Assembly: GCA_020466095.1 (NCBI GenBank)
Contig: CM035806.1
Location: forward strand, 144,092,920 to 144,156,919
Length of the DNA: 64,000 bases
Source: Chlorops oryzae
Lineage: Eukaryota; Arthropoda; Insecta; Diptera; Chloropidae
Direction of reading: 5' to 3'
Below, piece after piece: positions 1-12,597 of the stretch. A program made the position numbers and the translations under genes. Below the pieces are notes generated by a model. It had not been told where the DNA came from. It saw only the letters and a list, made by a program, of their open reading frames with translations, and did not search any database. Numbering within the stretch: position 1 is the first letter of the stretch; every line of letters starts with the position of its first letter.

Positions 1-706
1 CATCGATTTAAGGTATAAATTACAATGCTTCCCTCAAAAGTGGAGGTTTCCCCATAAAATTCATTTGCGCGACCTCTAAACGTCCTTCAAAAAATCTGAA
101 AAAATGCTCAAAATATTTTTAGACAATTATCTTTCGAAATCCGTGTGGACTTTTAATATTTCAAAAAAAAAAAAATTTCGGACACCCTAGCATGTACTTA
201 TTAGTAATAAGTTATATACACTGGAACGGGGTTTATTAATATCACCAGAAAAATGAATAAAATAAAGGACAATCAAAGGCCGATTAATTACTTTCCCCAA
301 ATCGCCAAAAAAAAAGGACATGTCCTTTTAAAAAAGGACGTTTGGTCACCCTACATTTATCCATTTCTGAAAATTACACATTGAACCTTGTTAAGTGTTA
401 CCGTGTTTTATTTACAGCAAAAAAGGGAGCGAAAATATAAACTACTCTTTGACGAACTGGAGACTGTTAACAGAAAATTTCTGACACAAAAATTCCTTCA
501 GCATTTCTTAAGCTTTTTTTTATATGAAGTTTTTCATTTCTGACAGAGCTGGAGAGGGCCCTTAAGCAATAAAAAATCTCAAAAAAAAAAAAAAAAAAAA
601 AAACCGCCTCAATTACGACTCGAAAGAATTGCAATGCAATACAAAAGCCCCAAATGTTTGAACGAGAAACTAACTAATCTGAGACTCTGAGACATAAATT
701 ACTTAC
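1..706 (-). other. TRAPPC8 intron sequence running off the window
   Basis: The donor at 706-705 opens an intron of TRAPPC8 that is not closed inside the window. The stretch is AT-rich, holds a 20-plus A run near 583-603, and shows no minus-strand acceptor followed by an open frame in the required phase. No other gene is seen. Confidence 0.6.
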
Positions 707-2930
707 GACTCAAAAGTGAAATAGGGATCTCAGTGTCTTCGTCCAAGAACGTTATCCAACGTGGTGTATTGCATCCAACATATACTTCCTCAATGGGAGT
801 GATACCGGAATTGCGTAGAGAAATTGTTACCGGCACAATTTCTCCAATTAGGAGATCCGTGGGAGTCGATGAAAAGCAAACACCCAAAGATGGTACATGT
901 GGCTGAACCTTTATGGAGAGTTTATTATCGAAAAGCGTTTGTGTAGATTGCTTTCCACTTTGCTTTAACTTTTGCGACTCAAAATTCAAAATTCCAATAA
1001 GACTTGCTGTTGGCTCCATTGTTATTGATACTTGACAAACCATTCCCATAATATTTAAAATTCCCGTTACTTTTGGTGTTAATCGAAAATAAATAGTTTT
1101 TTGTGCCAGTTCTTCTAGCGTTGTTGACTGGTAATTTGCTTTTATAGCAGCGTTTATAGCGGCGTTAGCTAGAAAATTAAATTGTTTTAAATTAGAAAAC
1201 AACTCACATCTGAACAACTGATCATTTGTAAATTACTTGAACTGTCCGTGGAATTCTCATATAAGCATAAGTTTGTTAGTTCATCGTTATTATCTAATCT
1301 TAATTTCCAAATAAGATTTATATCGTTTAATGTGATGCTGCATTTTACCGTATTTAAGACTGTGACTGCAACTTCTATAGGTTCTGAAAATATATATATA
1401 TATATATATAAAAAAATTAAAAAAAACAAAAATAATTAGAACATAATTTCGAAATATCTTCATTTGCATACCTCCTTGTATTGCAATCGGATTTTCTGTT
1501 GTAAGGTTTTCTCGAGAAAACAGACTATAGGACGGCTTAAAAATAATCGCTCTATTCAACGCAGCGGTCATCACAATCATTTCTTCAATCTTATGCCAAC
1601 TAGTTTCATCTGCCAAGTCGTACTGAAAAATGGATTTTAATAGAAAATATTATGCTAGCATTTACTTTGGGTTAGTTTTCATATTTTATTTATAAACTGA
1701 AATAGAGTTTCTAAATTATTAGCATGGACCCATTTATACAGGACTTCAAACTGTTCATTAAAAGGAATAAAATACAAACATTCAGGGGTGTTATAGAAGC
1801 CGAAAATTGTTGGAATCAAATTTGAAATCGATACTGTTTTCGTTTTGATGTTATAGAAACTGACTATCAATTTTCAAACCGGTTTCAATTCCGAAGTCGG
1901 TTTCGTATCGTTTTTAGTTGTTACAGAAAAAGATTCTCGATTTGATTGTTTGATTTAAAACGAGCAGCTTGTAGTTGACAGAATTACTCGACAGTTTGTG
2001 TGCTAACTTCTTCGCGGTAGCTCGAGCGGATCTTATTCCTTAAAATCGAAATCCGCTCTAATTATGCTGGACTCATTTATTCCGAGACTTCATGCAAACA
2101 AAAAATACGCATCATATGCCATTGTTCAAGAAATCGTATTTATTTTTATTTTATTGTATAACACACTACTGATCTGATTTTGAACGCAGATTCTAGTTTT
2201 AGCTTCGTTCTTTTTTATCACAGCAAAACAGCGGTATCATTAGTCGGTTTCTCCCTATCTTTGAATATTCGATTTTGCTACCTTCGAAAAGAGCAAAACT
2301 GTGTCGCTTTCATAACACCCCATTTGAAATCGATATTCATTTCAATTCTGATTGTGATCTAATTCTGTGTCGTTTTCCATAACAGCTCTGATTATTTGCA
2401 ATCTCAAGGTTTAATTCCTTATTTCATGGCCGATAACCTGTCGTAATGGTTAGTGCCTTAGATCTTAGTTAAAGTCATAATTTATGATTTATCATGATTC
2501 AAAAGAGAAAGATAGGCCACTTCGTACACCATTTGTAGCATTCGCATTGTTGTTGTTTCCAATGCTAAAGTATTATTTGTGACGTTGCTTAGCGTGCAAA
2601 ACAACAACAACGAAATCTCATTATTGTAATTTGTGACTCATGGGCTGAATGTGCGCTATGTTGTTTGTCTTGTATCATATTAGATTTATAACAAAATAAA
2701 TAAATTCCATATTTCATCTTTCAAGCTGAATAATATAGAATAATATAGGATGCATGTATGTATCGTTTGCTATTGAATTTACCTTGATGTCAATATGGTT
2801 AGCTGGAACATATAATGGATTCGCTATGGATGGATAGGGAAGAAGAAGTACTCGAATTGAATCTTGAATAATTTGCGGAAGGGAAAGTTCTTGAAGCACT
2901 GCATCGGAGTTTTGATTGAGTTCCTTAAAA

Positions 2931-2961
<31 letters not shown>

Positions 2962-5900
2962 TGTTTAATATCAGAACACATCGAGCATTAACCGCAAAAA
3001 AGACGAAATCAAATCAAATTTTACAGGAGAATGGTTTTCTATAAAATTTTTTTAATAAAGTTTAGGTATTTCGGAGGAATTTTTTTTGCTGTGATAATCC
3101 ATTTTACAGCTATGGAATTTTGTGATATGATGCAAATAACCGTGACCTAAACATTTGGATAAAAAAAAAATTTTTTTTAAATCCATGACCATGTCGCTTA
3201 CGTCTTTTTGGGAGTTAAGGCTCGACATAAAAAAAAAAAAAAACACAAAAAATATTCTTACAGTTTGTGCTTGAATAAATTCTTTGAGGAAAACCAACTG
3301 CTGTTGTGCGCTTTGTAAACTACCCGGTCGAAGTAAATGGGCAAACGATTGACTGGCGTCATGTAGTTGCTTTAAAATAGAAGCTTGCTTAGCCATTGTA
3401 TAGTGTATATGATCCTCTGCAAGACCCCAATTACGACCTTGAAATATTTGATAGGCTTGCTTATAGCAACGGTAAGCATGCTTTCGCTGGCACGCACGCG
3501 AGTACCGATTTCCAGCTAGAACAATGTGAAAAGCATATTTTCGATACATCGCAGGATGCGTGGCTAAAAAACAATATGCGGCTTGTTCAAGTAACAGCGC
3601 CGAACGGAGATCGGACTCTTCACTTGTCATTCGAATAAGTTGTTTGGCTGCTTCGCTATATAGACGAGCTGTTTTTAAACACTCGACACTGAGAAGTGTT
3701 GCACGTGTGGCGAATTGCTGCAATCTGCAAAGCATATACACATACTTATAATAATTATATATACATACATATGTGCCATTGAAATTTCCAAAATTTTGCT
3801 AATGTTAAAATTCCATGTCGAAAAGTTTTGAATTATTCAAGGAATATGCGCTATGTTATTGAAAAGCATTCAATAAAATTTTGTCATACTTGCAAACTGT
3901 TAGATAGCAAACGATTGCGTCCTCCATGTAGTCGTATGTTTTTCGATTGGCCGTTCCCAGCATAAATGCTGCAAGTGCAGCCATTTCAAGGGCTCCCGCA
4001 TAATACTGCCATGCAGAATCAGCATTAAAGTCCCTTTTGGCTTGATGAAATGCCTGCGTTTCAATAAATAATATGAGCAAGGAATTTTTATATGGATATA
4101 TATTTAGGTACATCAAAATACTAATATTTTACCTGAAAAGCCAGATTATAGTGTCCAAACATAAAATATAAATCTCCAAGTTTCCGTGTCTGAAGCTCAG
4201 TTGATTCATTTGTGTAACTTAAAAAAAGATTCGAAAATTTTTAAATTTCCACGAATGTCGAACAAATCGAGAATTAATTGTAACTTACATAACTGCATTT
4301 TGGCTGCTGGCACCTGCACCTGGCTTACTTGTTGCAAACCATCGTTTAGTGGCACTAAGCAACGATTTACTTACGCCCTTTTTGTTTGTTATCTTTCAAT
4401 AAAGTAAAGGAATATTTACATATATTATATAAATAAATCAAAATTTGGAAGATTTTGGTGATATGTACTTAATTATGCAAATCAATGCCACGAAACACAC
4501 TGAGACCAACAGTAATGGAAAAACTATAAAAATTCCCGCTATATTGTATCGTATGTGTTATGGAATTTTTAAGCAGGCCTACAATTCATTCACATTTTTA
4601 TTTACTGTAATATATGAGAAATTCGATGCCATACAATACTACAAGCGACACTTCCCAAAATCACTAAGACGGGGGAGGGGAGCTTGTATAAACCGACTTT
4701 GCCCATTCACAATCTGACTTTGCCCACAGTTAACACATTCACATAAAATAAACTGACTTTCACCACGATTTGTATACAGATGAACTCACACATCGACATT
4801 ACAATCTGACTTTCAACACAGCAGAGCACAAAGCTTATTACCCTCTAGGAAGCGTAAGGTATATTGCCCGGATGCAACTAGTACTTTCACCAAAACTAAA
4901 GAACTAGTGCAAAGGGGGGTAGAGCTTCGTATAAAGCTCCGACTAGTATTGCATGGAAAAATGGTTTTTCGTGTCAGTAATAAGAGTTGCCATTATATAG
5001 TTGTTGCAAAGAGCGTTGGTGCTCCGAAATCAAAAATAAAATCTATCTTTATATATTACAAATATTTTTGTAAATAAAACAAACACGAAAAATAATTCGG
5101 TGTCTTTTAAATATTGCGTATTGGAGGCTCAAAAAATTTTAGAACAAAAATAACCAAAAAACCACAAAATATGGTCAATAATCTTTCAAAGGAACTAGTG
5201 TTTTACCATACCCAATTTACCTAATTGTTTCCCAAATCACTAAAAAAGCGTTAGTTCAAGTGTACAATTAGTGATTTTTAGCCCACATGCAATGTTAATT
5301 TTGTACAGAGTAATACATAGCCAGGGGTATAAAGAAGAACCAGTGCTGGTGGAATTAGAACTAGTAAAACGCTAGAGCTTAACTAAATCATACTTCCTGC
5401 AGGGCTGTTGAACTGTTCACCACAGCAGTCGTTGACAAAACTCTATCTTTTTCAGTCGCACTCATATAAACTGTTCTCTGTCTCTATCGCACCCGCATAT
5501 TCTTATCATACCTACAAGCAAATTCAAAAAATTTAGAGAGTGTCGCTTGTAGTATTGTATGTTCAATGCCCTTGATGTGAAATTGATTGCAAAGTTTTGC
5601 TGATTATTTAAAAATAAAAACCAAAACCAAAGAGAATCTATCACGGTCTACTTGCAAAGTTATCATTCGAATATCTATTTCCAACTTGCACGAGGTTAAA
5701 TGCACCGATTCAACAAGACGCACCCCCTACGAAATACCGTTAAGTTACCCATAAAACATTGTTCGATTTTATTTAAATATTGGTTAGAGACTATTCTGTG
5801 GATACTTACCGCTTCAGTTAATGACGCAACTAAGCTCTCTACATAAGGTATCAAAGCTCGAACTGAGTAGTCTTGAACAAAATGTCGTAGATTTTCAATA

Positions 5901-7350
5901 TCCATAGCATTAAGGCATTGTCCATGGGGAACGTCAGTATTAAAATCTTGATTCCAAACGTTCGGATTAATTGTTTGAGACGCTATGCTTTCACTGCTTA
6001 TTGAGAATTTCGATTTCTAAATCAAATAAAAAGCGCATTTCATATTACAACCATTTTTAATTTTCCCCCCTAAAAATGAAGAGCTTACTATTGCTTCCGT
6101 TGCGCGTTCCTGAACAGGACTTAGCGGATGGAAAATTGTGGAGTCTGTTTCTGTTGCAAAAACATTTCCCATGCTGTTTTCCATGTTAAATTCATTTAAC
6201 GTTGGCATTGCAATTGTCGATACGGGTTCTTGTGGAGTTTTCGATGCACTTATTTGTTCACTTTGTGAGTCCTGAAAGTCGAACTGAAGAATTACTTACA
6301 TTTAAAGTTGAATTCGCTTACATTTTTCGGCTGCTTCTTAATGAATGATATCCAATAATCTGGATTTTCACTTGAAACCGAAGGATCGAGAGAATTGATT
6401 TGAATGAGAAAGCATTTGCTGTCACCGAATGTTGTTTTAAGAACTTCGTATCCTTGTTGTGCTCTGCAATATTTCAAAAATCAAAATAAAAAAAAATTAT
6501 GAATAAAACTCAATCAGAATTCTGGCTTTGACGACGAAGATTGATGACGATAAATCTACGTATAAGTTTAGTATGTTTTTTGATTTACTGCGAGATATCT
6601 CCTTGTGATCCCTCGTGCAGAACCACATAGCTATTCATGACGTTATTTGGATAAAACCATTTGGGCAGCTTCTGTGGAGTCATATTTTGCATCCGTTGAA
6701 TACGTTGTGTTAGCTCCTTTGCTGTCTCCACAATCGTCGGATCTCTACTAGATAAAACGATAAGACAACTGAGCAGATGTCGGGTGAATTCATGATCAGA
6801 TGGAAACTGAACTGTCAAAAATGTTTCGCGCCATTGCTCAAACCATGGTTCTTGCATTGGAACTTCCAAGCCAAGTTCACCTGAAACGCCCCAAAAAATA
6901 AGTGATTTTTTGAGATAAGACGTACATACTTATATGCTTGAAGTTGAACATACCGACGGTGATAATCTTCTTCCGATCATTATGAGCATTATTCACAGAA
7001 TCGTTTAACATTTTTCGAGCTGTCAAAGTTTGCGGCGGACGCCAGTCCACATCACAGAAATTTAATCGAAGTCCACGAACGGAAACGGCCGTTCCCGACA
7101 CATCGCGGAAATGAGCTAAATAAATTGTTGTTTTTTGTTTTTTTTTAGCGACAGAGACATGGACAAAGAATCGTCTGAACGTACCATCGTTTTGGAGTTT
7201 AGAAAAAGGTTGCATCAGTTCCACGAAGGACACATTATTTCGTTGACACACTTCATCAGCTGATGGGCTAGTAACAACACCGACCATCGGCGAGAATATG
7301 TTTTGAATAATTTCACGAGCATTATACTTATGGCCAGTTAAGTGTATCAT
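707..7350 (-). CDS. l(3)76BDm: TRAPPC8 (Trs85) subunit of the TRAPP tethering complex, 14 exons, C-terminus cut by window
   Basis: Subunit of TRAPPIII, the Rab1 exchange/tethering complex acting in ER-Golgi traffic and autophagy. Exons on the minus strand, all bounded by GT-AG: 7350-7185, 7115-6954, 6880-6589, 6463-6322, 6271-6089, 6016-5810, 4392-4289, 4217-4133, 4053-3890, 3724-3262, 2923-2783, 1622-1472, 1383-1237, 1168-707. Joined they give about 956 codons in one open frame. Family-typical stretches are the N-terminal ARE-I-x4-SP segment followed by the NNVSFVELMQPFSKL block (residues 11-50), a PWFEQWRETF block, KKGVSKSLLSATKRWF, and TRKLGDLYFMFGHYNLAF. Known homologues have about 1,300-1,430 residues, so roughly a quarter to a third lies left of position 1; the donor at 706-705 follows AGT C. 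Intron 6 carries a 0.9 kb transposon and intron 11 is 1.2 kb. Identification is firm; exact splice points are inferred by eye. Confidence 0.93.
1786..2322. repeat. possible small inverted-repeat element in TRAPPC8 intron 11
   Basis: Begins GGGGTGTTATAGAAGC and ends in the near inverted copy CTTTCATAACACCCC. No clear target-site duplication, so boundaries are tentative. The remainder of intron 11 (1623-2782) has no recognised content apart from AT-rich DNA. Confidence 0.35.
4630..5561. mobile_element. 0.93 kb hAT-like non-autonomous transposon in TRAPPC8 intron 6
   Basis: Terminal inverted repeats of about 23 bp (CATACAATACTACAAGCGAC at the left, inverse complement at the right). The flanks are TTCGATGC (4622-4629) and TTCAATGC (5562-5569), an 8 bp target-site duplication with one mismatch, as expected for hAT. 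No transposase frame is visible. Internal repeats of AACTAGTG-type motifs occur around 4880, 5190 and 5350. The insertion accounts for most of the 1.4 kb intron, whose neighbours are mostly 60-80 bp. Confidence 0.7.
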
Positions 7351-8829
7351 TGTGCAAGTAAACGCTCTATAGTTGATGACTGGAAACTAACAATTAATTT
7401 CGTTGGTAAAAACAATGCATTTTGCGAAATTCCCTTGGATGATGTTTTTTTTAGAGATGGGGTCAGCACATCGATAAATCGGACTCAGCCGTAGTGCCCA
7501 TTGTCTCTATTTACGTTAGACAACATGTGTGGTCCAGCAACATCTAAAATTTAGAAAGAAAGCGAAACAAAGATTGCTTCGGAACATTCAAGAAATAACC
7601 GTCTCTTTACTTCGCACGTCTTTTTGTACTTACAAATTGTTTCAAAACATGGTTTCACAGGTGTGACCGCCGAGTTTGCTAATATGCCAAACTGGCAATA
7701 TAACTACGTGCGAAAATCATTATTGTTAACACCTTTTTTTCGTGTCAAAGCCTTCTAAAATCCAAAAGCTGTTGAAATACCTTCAACTATCGGAAAATCT
7801 GATATTCCTTTTGGGAAAAAAATAAGGAAGCCAAGAAACGAATGCTTCCAATTGTTCCGGAACAAATATTCTGCTGTCTGACCGCGAACAGAACTTCAAA
7901 AAGGAATTGAAGCATGTTTTAGGTATGTCTGACTTCAGACTAAGTAATCAAGATGTATTGAGTACGCTGGGTTGCATCCGACTTTCCGGCTTCGCTTCGC
8001 TAGGGTCCGGCTATACTAGGCAACCATTAACAACGCTAAATAAGCGATTGAGTGCAAGTCATGCTATTTTGTGCAAAATACATATTTGACCGTGTTCGGC
8101 GTCTAAAAGTCCGTTCGAAGTCAAATTCGTATTCATATTCTGACTAAAGTTCGAATTATGATTGTCAAAATCAAAAAATTTTTGATATTATAAATTGACT
8201 TACTGTGGAATTCCTTAGTTGTTTTCAAGCAAAAGACAATTTTGCAGTCGATTATGCCGGTTTGCTTTAGCAAATAGCAGTGTAAATGATATTCAGTTGA
8301 GTCACGGACTGATTTGACTCATAGCCAAACCTAATGGTCAAAATAGGTCAATCCGCATATTGAATGGCAAAGAGAATTATTTTCTCAAAGTTTCTTTAAA
8401 AACAATTTTCAAAATATTATTAAATCAATAAAACCTAAAAATTAAGAATAAAAACATTTCACAAAAATTAGGCATATGTGAATATTAAGCGAAAAAATTT
8501 TATGAAGTCCAAAAATTTAATTATTTTAAGAAGGCGAAATTAGAAAATACTTCAGTTCATCTAGGCTTTCCGATTACGAAGCACATTTATATGTATTTAT
8601 ATACTGATCCATCTCTCTCCGTCCTTTTACGTTCTCTTCTTCAAATCGCAATTAGGTCAAGCTCGATCTTTGAGTAATATTGACGATTTTGATTTGAAGT
8701 CGTGTATATGCAACGTGCTCAAACTGAACTTCGACAGAGCAGAATTGTTCGCCCAAATTTAGGTTGAGCGTAGTAAGGACTTCACCTAATATACTAAGAA
8801 TTAACCATTGAAATTTTGATTGCCAGCAC
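7351..8829. other. TRAPPC8 upstream intergenic DNA
   Basis: Separates the head-to-head TRAPPC8 (-) and asf1 (+). No coding exon recognised. Positions 7553-7685 match 53627-53760 in the same orientation (shared GAAACAAAGATTG...TCGGAACATC and TACAAATTGTTTCAAAACATG words), so this part is repetitive. The TRAPPC8 promoter should lie just above 7350 but no core motif stands out. Confidence 0.5.
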
Positions 8830-8895
8830 TTGTCGGCGATGAGGCGACGGGGGTAGTATACTCGAATCCACTCCCCCGTCGCCTATTTGTCGACA
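8830..8895. repeat. GC-rich hairpin
   Basis: Imperfect palindrome: AGGCGACGGGGG (8842 on) pairs with CCCCCGTCGCCT (ending 8884) around a loop of about 20 bases, with further pairing of TGTCGGC and GTCGACA outside. Looks like the ends of a tiny foldback element. Confidence 0.6.
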
Positions 8896-8953
8896 GATGT
8901 GGGCAAATCTTCAATCAGAATCGCTTGGTCCAAGCCGGATCTATAGAAATTCC

Positions 8954-9090
8954 GTATTTAGATTAGGGCGACAGTCGCTCGATAATGCAACTGTGAGCGA
9001 ATGAATCGACAGAGCAGGAATTTGTGTCGCTCGCATCAGAAACTCTCTCAGAGTTGCACTATCAAGCGACTGTCACCCTAATCTAAATAC
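8954..9090. mobile_element. 137 bp foldback MITE
   Basis: Left GTATTTAGATTAGGGCGACA and right inverse TGTCACCCTAATCTAAATAC; the pairing extends about 40 bases inward through CAGTCGCT and TGCAACT. No coding capacity. Superfamily not clear. Confidence 0.75.
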
Positions 9091-9206
9091 TGACAAATAA
9101 ACATGTGAAATTTTGTGCCAGAACAGCTGGTTTCAGCTAAGTTTTCAGAGTAAGCACGGACACCAACTTTGAAGGTGTGAAATTGTTGGCATAGATTGAT
9201 AAATTT

Positions 9207-9716
9207 ATAGCACTGACAGACATAGGTATTTTACATCATGATGGTGTGAAGTCTAGGTGACACACATAGGTATTTCACAAAAGTCTACCATAGCCATCAT
9301 AGACTTTTTATAGACTTCACACTACATTGAAAGGTAGGATTTATTGTGGACTTCTTAGATTGATATGGCAACACTGCATAAAATTAAACGAAATATCGAT
9401 TATTTTATCGGAAACCAGATGTTTAAATTTCTAATTTCAAGTTGTTTATGCGAAATGCATGAAATTAATTCCATCGTATGGATTTATATAACAAACAAAC
9501 GATATTTTCATGGATTCTTTTGAGATAAAATCGAGGCTAAATGCTACCAAACTGTTTTTATTGTTTTTGTTGTTGTTTTAATTTTAAATTATCAGCTGTT
9601 TTAACGAAGTCCACAATAGAAATCCACAATCAATTGTAGTGTGTCACCCCAACATAGACTTCTTTCATTGTAGTGTGAAGTCTATAGACTTTACACCATA
9701 TGTCTGTCAATGCTAT
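9207..9716. mobile_element. 0.5 kb TIR element
   Basis: ATAGCACTGACAGACATA at the left and TATGTCTGTCAATGCTAT at the right are inverse copies with one mismatch. Subterminal GTGTGAAGTCTA and AAGTCCACAATAGA motifs recur in both orientations. No transposase frame. Confidence 0.65.
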
Positions 9717-10244
9717 TAAAAACAGTGAATATAGTTGCCTCTCTCACGCTTTACGAGCTTATATACTTACTTTCCATTAATGTGAAAATACTTACTGCAT
9801 ATCTGAGTATAGGCTCTCACGGTGGAGATCCTATACAAATTGGAGTAGCCTCCAAATTGCACATTTTTGGACGCTGTGAGAACATGCTTTAAGCGGATAA
9901 AATCTGATTAATCAAGTATTGAACTGGGAAAAGAAATTGTCTAAATGTTTTCTTCATGTTGCCACTACAATTGCTGCCCAACGCATGTAAACGTGGAATA
10001 ATGAATTGTACATTTTAATATTGTATTGACTTATTATAGGGAATTATCGTCTGAATAATTAATTATTCAAATTTTTTTGACTATTTTGCCAATTTACCTT
10101 TTCACAATAATATAAAATTGTGAAAAAATTTTATTATTATTTACATGATTTTTAGAAAGATTTCACCCTTCGCGCAGTTTTAATGAATCATGGAAAATTA
10201 GAAAGTTACAAAGAAGTACCAATTTAAGTATATTTAGAAAAAGA

Positions 10245-10410
10245 TTAAAAGCAATTTCGGCAAAGTCTCTTATAAGATGTCAAAATATTTGATTTCAAAC
10301 AAAGGTACGTTGTTCGCAATTTTCCGGCCTTTGAAACTTGTAAATTGAAATGTTTTAGAATCGTAAATTTCAATTATTACATTGAAAGTCAAAAGTAGTT
10401 TAGTAAACGC
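10245..10410 (+). pseudogene. truncated duplicate of the asf1 5' UTR and its intron
   Basis: Aligns by eye with 10858-11057: shared ATTAAAAGCAATTT, GGTACGTTGTT (donor), TTGAAATGTTTTAG (acceptor), AATCGTAAATTTCAATT and TTTAGTAAA. The copy retains both splice signals (putative intron 10305-10358), but where asf1 reads AGTAAATGGC the copy reads AGTAAACGCA, so the initiator is missing and the similarity stops there. Non-coding relic or alternative promoter/leader. Confidence 0.65.
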
Positions 10411-10432
10411 AAAACAGCTGCACATCTTCACT

Positions 10433-10576
10433 ATTTGACAAAACGAAAGAGAGCAAAACGGAATTTCCGAGTACGGGCAATTCTGAAACGAGCAATTTTT
10501 CTCTACCCCCGCTCTGCGTCTCGCTAACAAACGAAAAAAATTGCGGCGATAATTGCCTAGTGTAAAAGGCCTCATT
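10433..10576. repeat. partial MITE of the GAGGCC family
   Basis: Ends in GGCGATAATTGCCTAGTGTA then AAAGGCCTC, the same terminus as the elements at 44217 and 46866 (inverse orientation). The left end is not clear. Positions 10577-10857 hold AT-rich DNA with no recognised feature. Confidence 0.5.
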
Positions 10577-10927
10577 TGATCTGTATTAGAAGTAGTTACC
10601 TTTTTTTAATAATTTAATTAATTGTAAAATTGTTTTATTTTTGACATAATTTTTGGCAAATTTTAACACGTTTCGCGACAATATTACGTGAATATAGTTA
10701 GAAATAAAGTTTAAAAAAAAAAAAAAAATTGATATAACAAATGAAAGTATCATCCCTGTGTAGTGTCAGCTTTCAATAATTCCACTGGAAAATTTGGCGG
10801 GAAAGTTGACAAGCGCTGGAAGTGTCAATTTGTAAAAACTATTTGACGGCAGAAAGGCATTAAAAAGCAATTTTGAGAAAGCGTCGTCTTTATCAAGAGT
10901 CAAAATAATTCGAATTTCAAACGAAAG

Positions 10928-10997
10928 GTACGTTGTTGTTCGCAATAAATTTTGTTCCGTGTGCCTTAGAAAATTGTGAAAACTTGAAATGTTTTAG
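10928..10997 (+). other. asf1: asf1 5' UTR intron
   Basis: Donor AAAG|GTACGT after 10927 and acceptor TGTTTTAG before 10998 give a 70 bp intron, typical for a fly. The ATG follows 55 bases after the acceptor. Inferred from splice consensus and supported by conservation of both sites in the upstream duplicate. Confidence 0.6.
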
Positions 10998-11052
10998 GAA
11001 TCGTAAATTTCAATTTGGCAGAAGAGGACTTTCAAAGAGATACGTTTAGTAA

Positions 11053-11781
11053 ATGGCTAAAGTGCATATAACAAACGTTGTTGTCTTGGACAATCCGAGT
11101 AGCTTTTTCAATCCATTTCAATTTGAATTGACGTTCGAATGTATCGAGGAGCTGAAGGAAGACCTGGAATGGAAAATGATATATGTGGGATCGGCCGAGT
11201 CCGAAGAATATGATCAGGTGCTTGACACCATTTATGTTGGCCCAGTTCCGGAAGGTCGACACATTTTCGTGTTCCAAGCTGACCCACCAGACGTTACCAA
11301 AATACCGGAGCAAGATGCTGTAGGCGTTACCATTGTGCTGCTAACATGCTCCTATCGTGGACAGGAGTTCGTTCGTGTTGGTTATTATATAAATAACGAT
11401 TATGCTGAACAAGAAATGCGAGAGAATCCACCAACTAAACCGATATTCGAAAAGCTCACACGCAATATACTGGCCTCGAAGCCACGCGTCACAAGATTTA
11501 AGATCAATTGGGACGATACACCACCCAGCAACGGTATAACGAATGGTAATAGCATAGTAAAAAAGGATAATCCGATGAATGATTACGATGGTTCGAGTGC
11601 CTCAACTTCAGCACCTGCTGGTATTAGCTCAGCTTCGAATCCGGTAACATCATTAAAGGCTGATGATAGCGTTGATAATTCGTCAGATGCTATGATGGAC
11701 GATAGCAATTTGGCAATGCCCATAGCAAATAATGTTAACGTATTAAATGACAATTCAAACTCGCTAGCTATGGAGTGTTAG
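11053..11781 (+). CDS. asf1: ASF1 histone H3-H4 chaperone
   Basis: Histone chaperone that binds an H3-H4 dimer and passes it to CAF-1 or HIRA in replication-coupled and -independent chromatin assembly; nuclear. A single uninterrupted exon of 242 codons. Residues 1-155 are the immunoglobulin-like core with the diagnostic MAKVHITNVVVLDNP start, NPFQFELTFECIEEL, a DPP element, and the RVGYYINNDY strand (histone-binding face). Residues from about 160 on form a low-complexity Ser/Asn/Asp tail, the region that Tousled-like kinases phosphorylate in known ASF1s. Slightly longer than the roughly 218 residues I recall for Drosophila. The start matches the family exactly. Head-to-head with TRAPPC8, 3.7 kb apart. 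Confidence 0.98.
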   Translation: MAKVHITNVVVLDNPSSFFNPFQFELTFECIEELKEDLEWKMIYVGSAESEEYDQVLDTIYVGPVPEGRHIFVFQADPPDVTKIPEQDAVGVTIVLLTCSYRGQEFVRVGYYINNDYAEQEMRENPPTKPIFEKLTRNILASKPRVTRFKINWDDTPPSNGITNGNSIVKKDNPMNDYDGSSASTSAPAGISSASNPVTSLKADDSVDNSSDAMMDDSNLAMPIANNVNVLNDNSNSLAMEC

Positions 11782-12597
11782 GTTTCGTTTCAAACCGTAT
11801 GCGCATATATATTTTTTTATACATAAATTAAGAAATTCAATTCAAATCCATTCTAATCAATCAAATATTTCATAATCTGCTCCTTGCGTTAAACTTATGG
11901 GGAACATTTATCTATTTTCGGTCGAGAGGAAACAAATAATTTATAACTTGTAAAAAAACAAAACCTATCTGGCCGCTCGTCTTAGTTCGTACTATTTTTT
12001 TTATATTTTTTTTTTTAATATGCTTTTCGACATTCTGTCTCAATGGTTAACCGAAATAAAATCGCACTTTTGTTACCCGTCTATATATATATAGGATTAA
12101 GGATCTTTATTAAAACGTGTACGTCTTTCCTTAACGGTTTATTGTCAATCCGATTTCAATGAAATTTTGCAAATAAACTGGTTAAACGTCACATATAAAA
12201 TAAAACTTGAAATATATTTCGGATTTTGAGGATTGTTGTGGTGGGGAAAAAAACTAAGTAGGTAAAGTCTGGAAGGCACTACATTTTCTTTTCTAAATCA
12301 TCTCAAACTGGCAGGAATTATAAAGGCATGCTCCAGAAATCGAATACGCAATAAAAAAAATAAAAAAAAACCGAAATAGCTTAGATTTCTATTGCAATCA
12401 CATTTCGAATTTTTATTCAGATTCGATTTCTAGAGCATGACTGTTTGTATTGCTGTACGAGGAACTCCCACAGAAAGTATAAAGTTATCAAAGGTTCAAA
12501 GGCCCTACTCTAAATGAATATTCGCCGGGAACATTTTCCCCTACAAAATTGTATCCGCATAAAAAAAAAGGAGTAATCTTAGCGTCAATTAAAGAAT
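11782..12597 (+). other. asf1 3' UTR and downstream DNA
   Basis: AATAAA motifs at 12055-12060 and 12172-12177 are candidate polyadenylation signals for asf1. The remainder is AT-rich with T runs and no recognised feature. Confidence 0.5.

Noticed and set aside
1169..1236. Donor GAT|GTGAGT in TRAPPC8 exon 13
   Set aside because: It looks stronger but puts the next exon out of frame. GTAATT at 1236 keeps the frame and gives a 68 bp intron.
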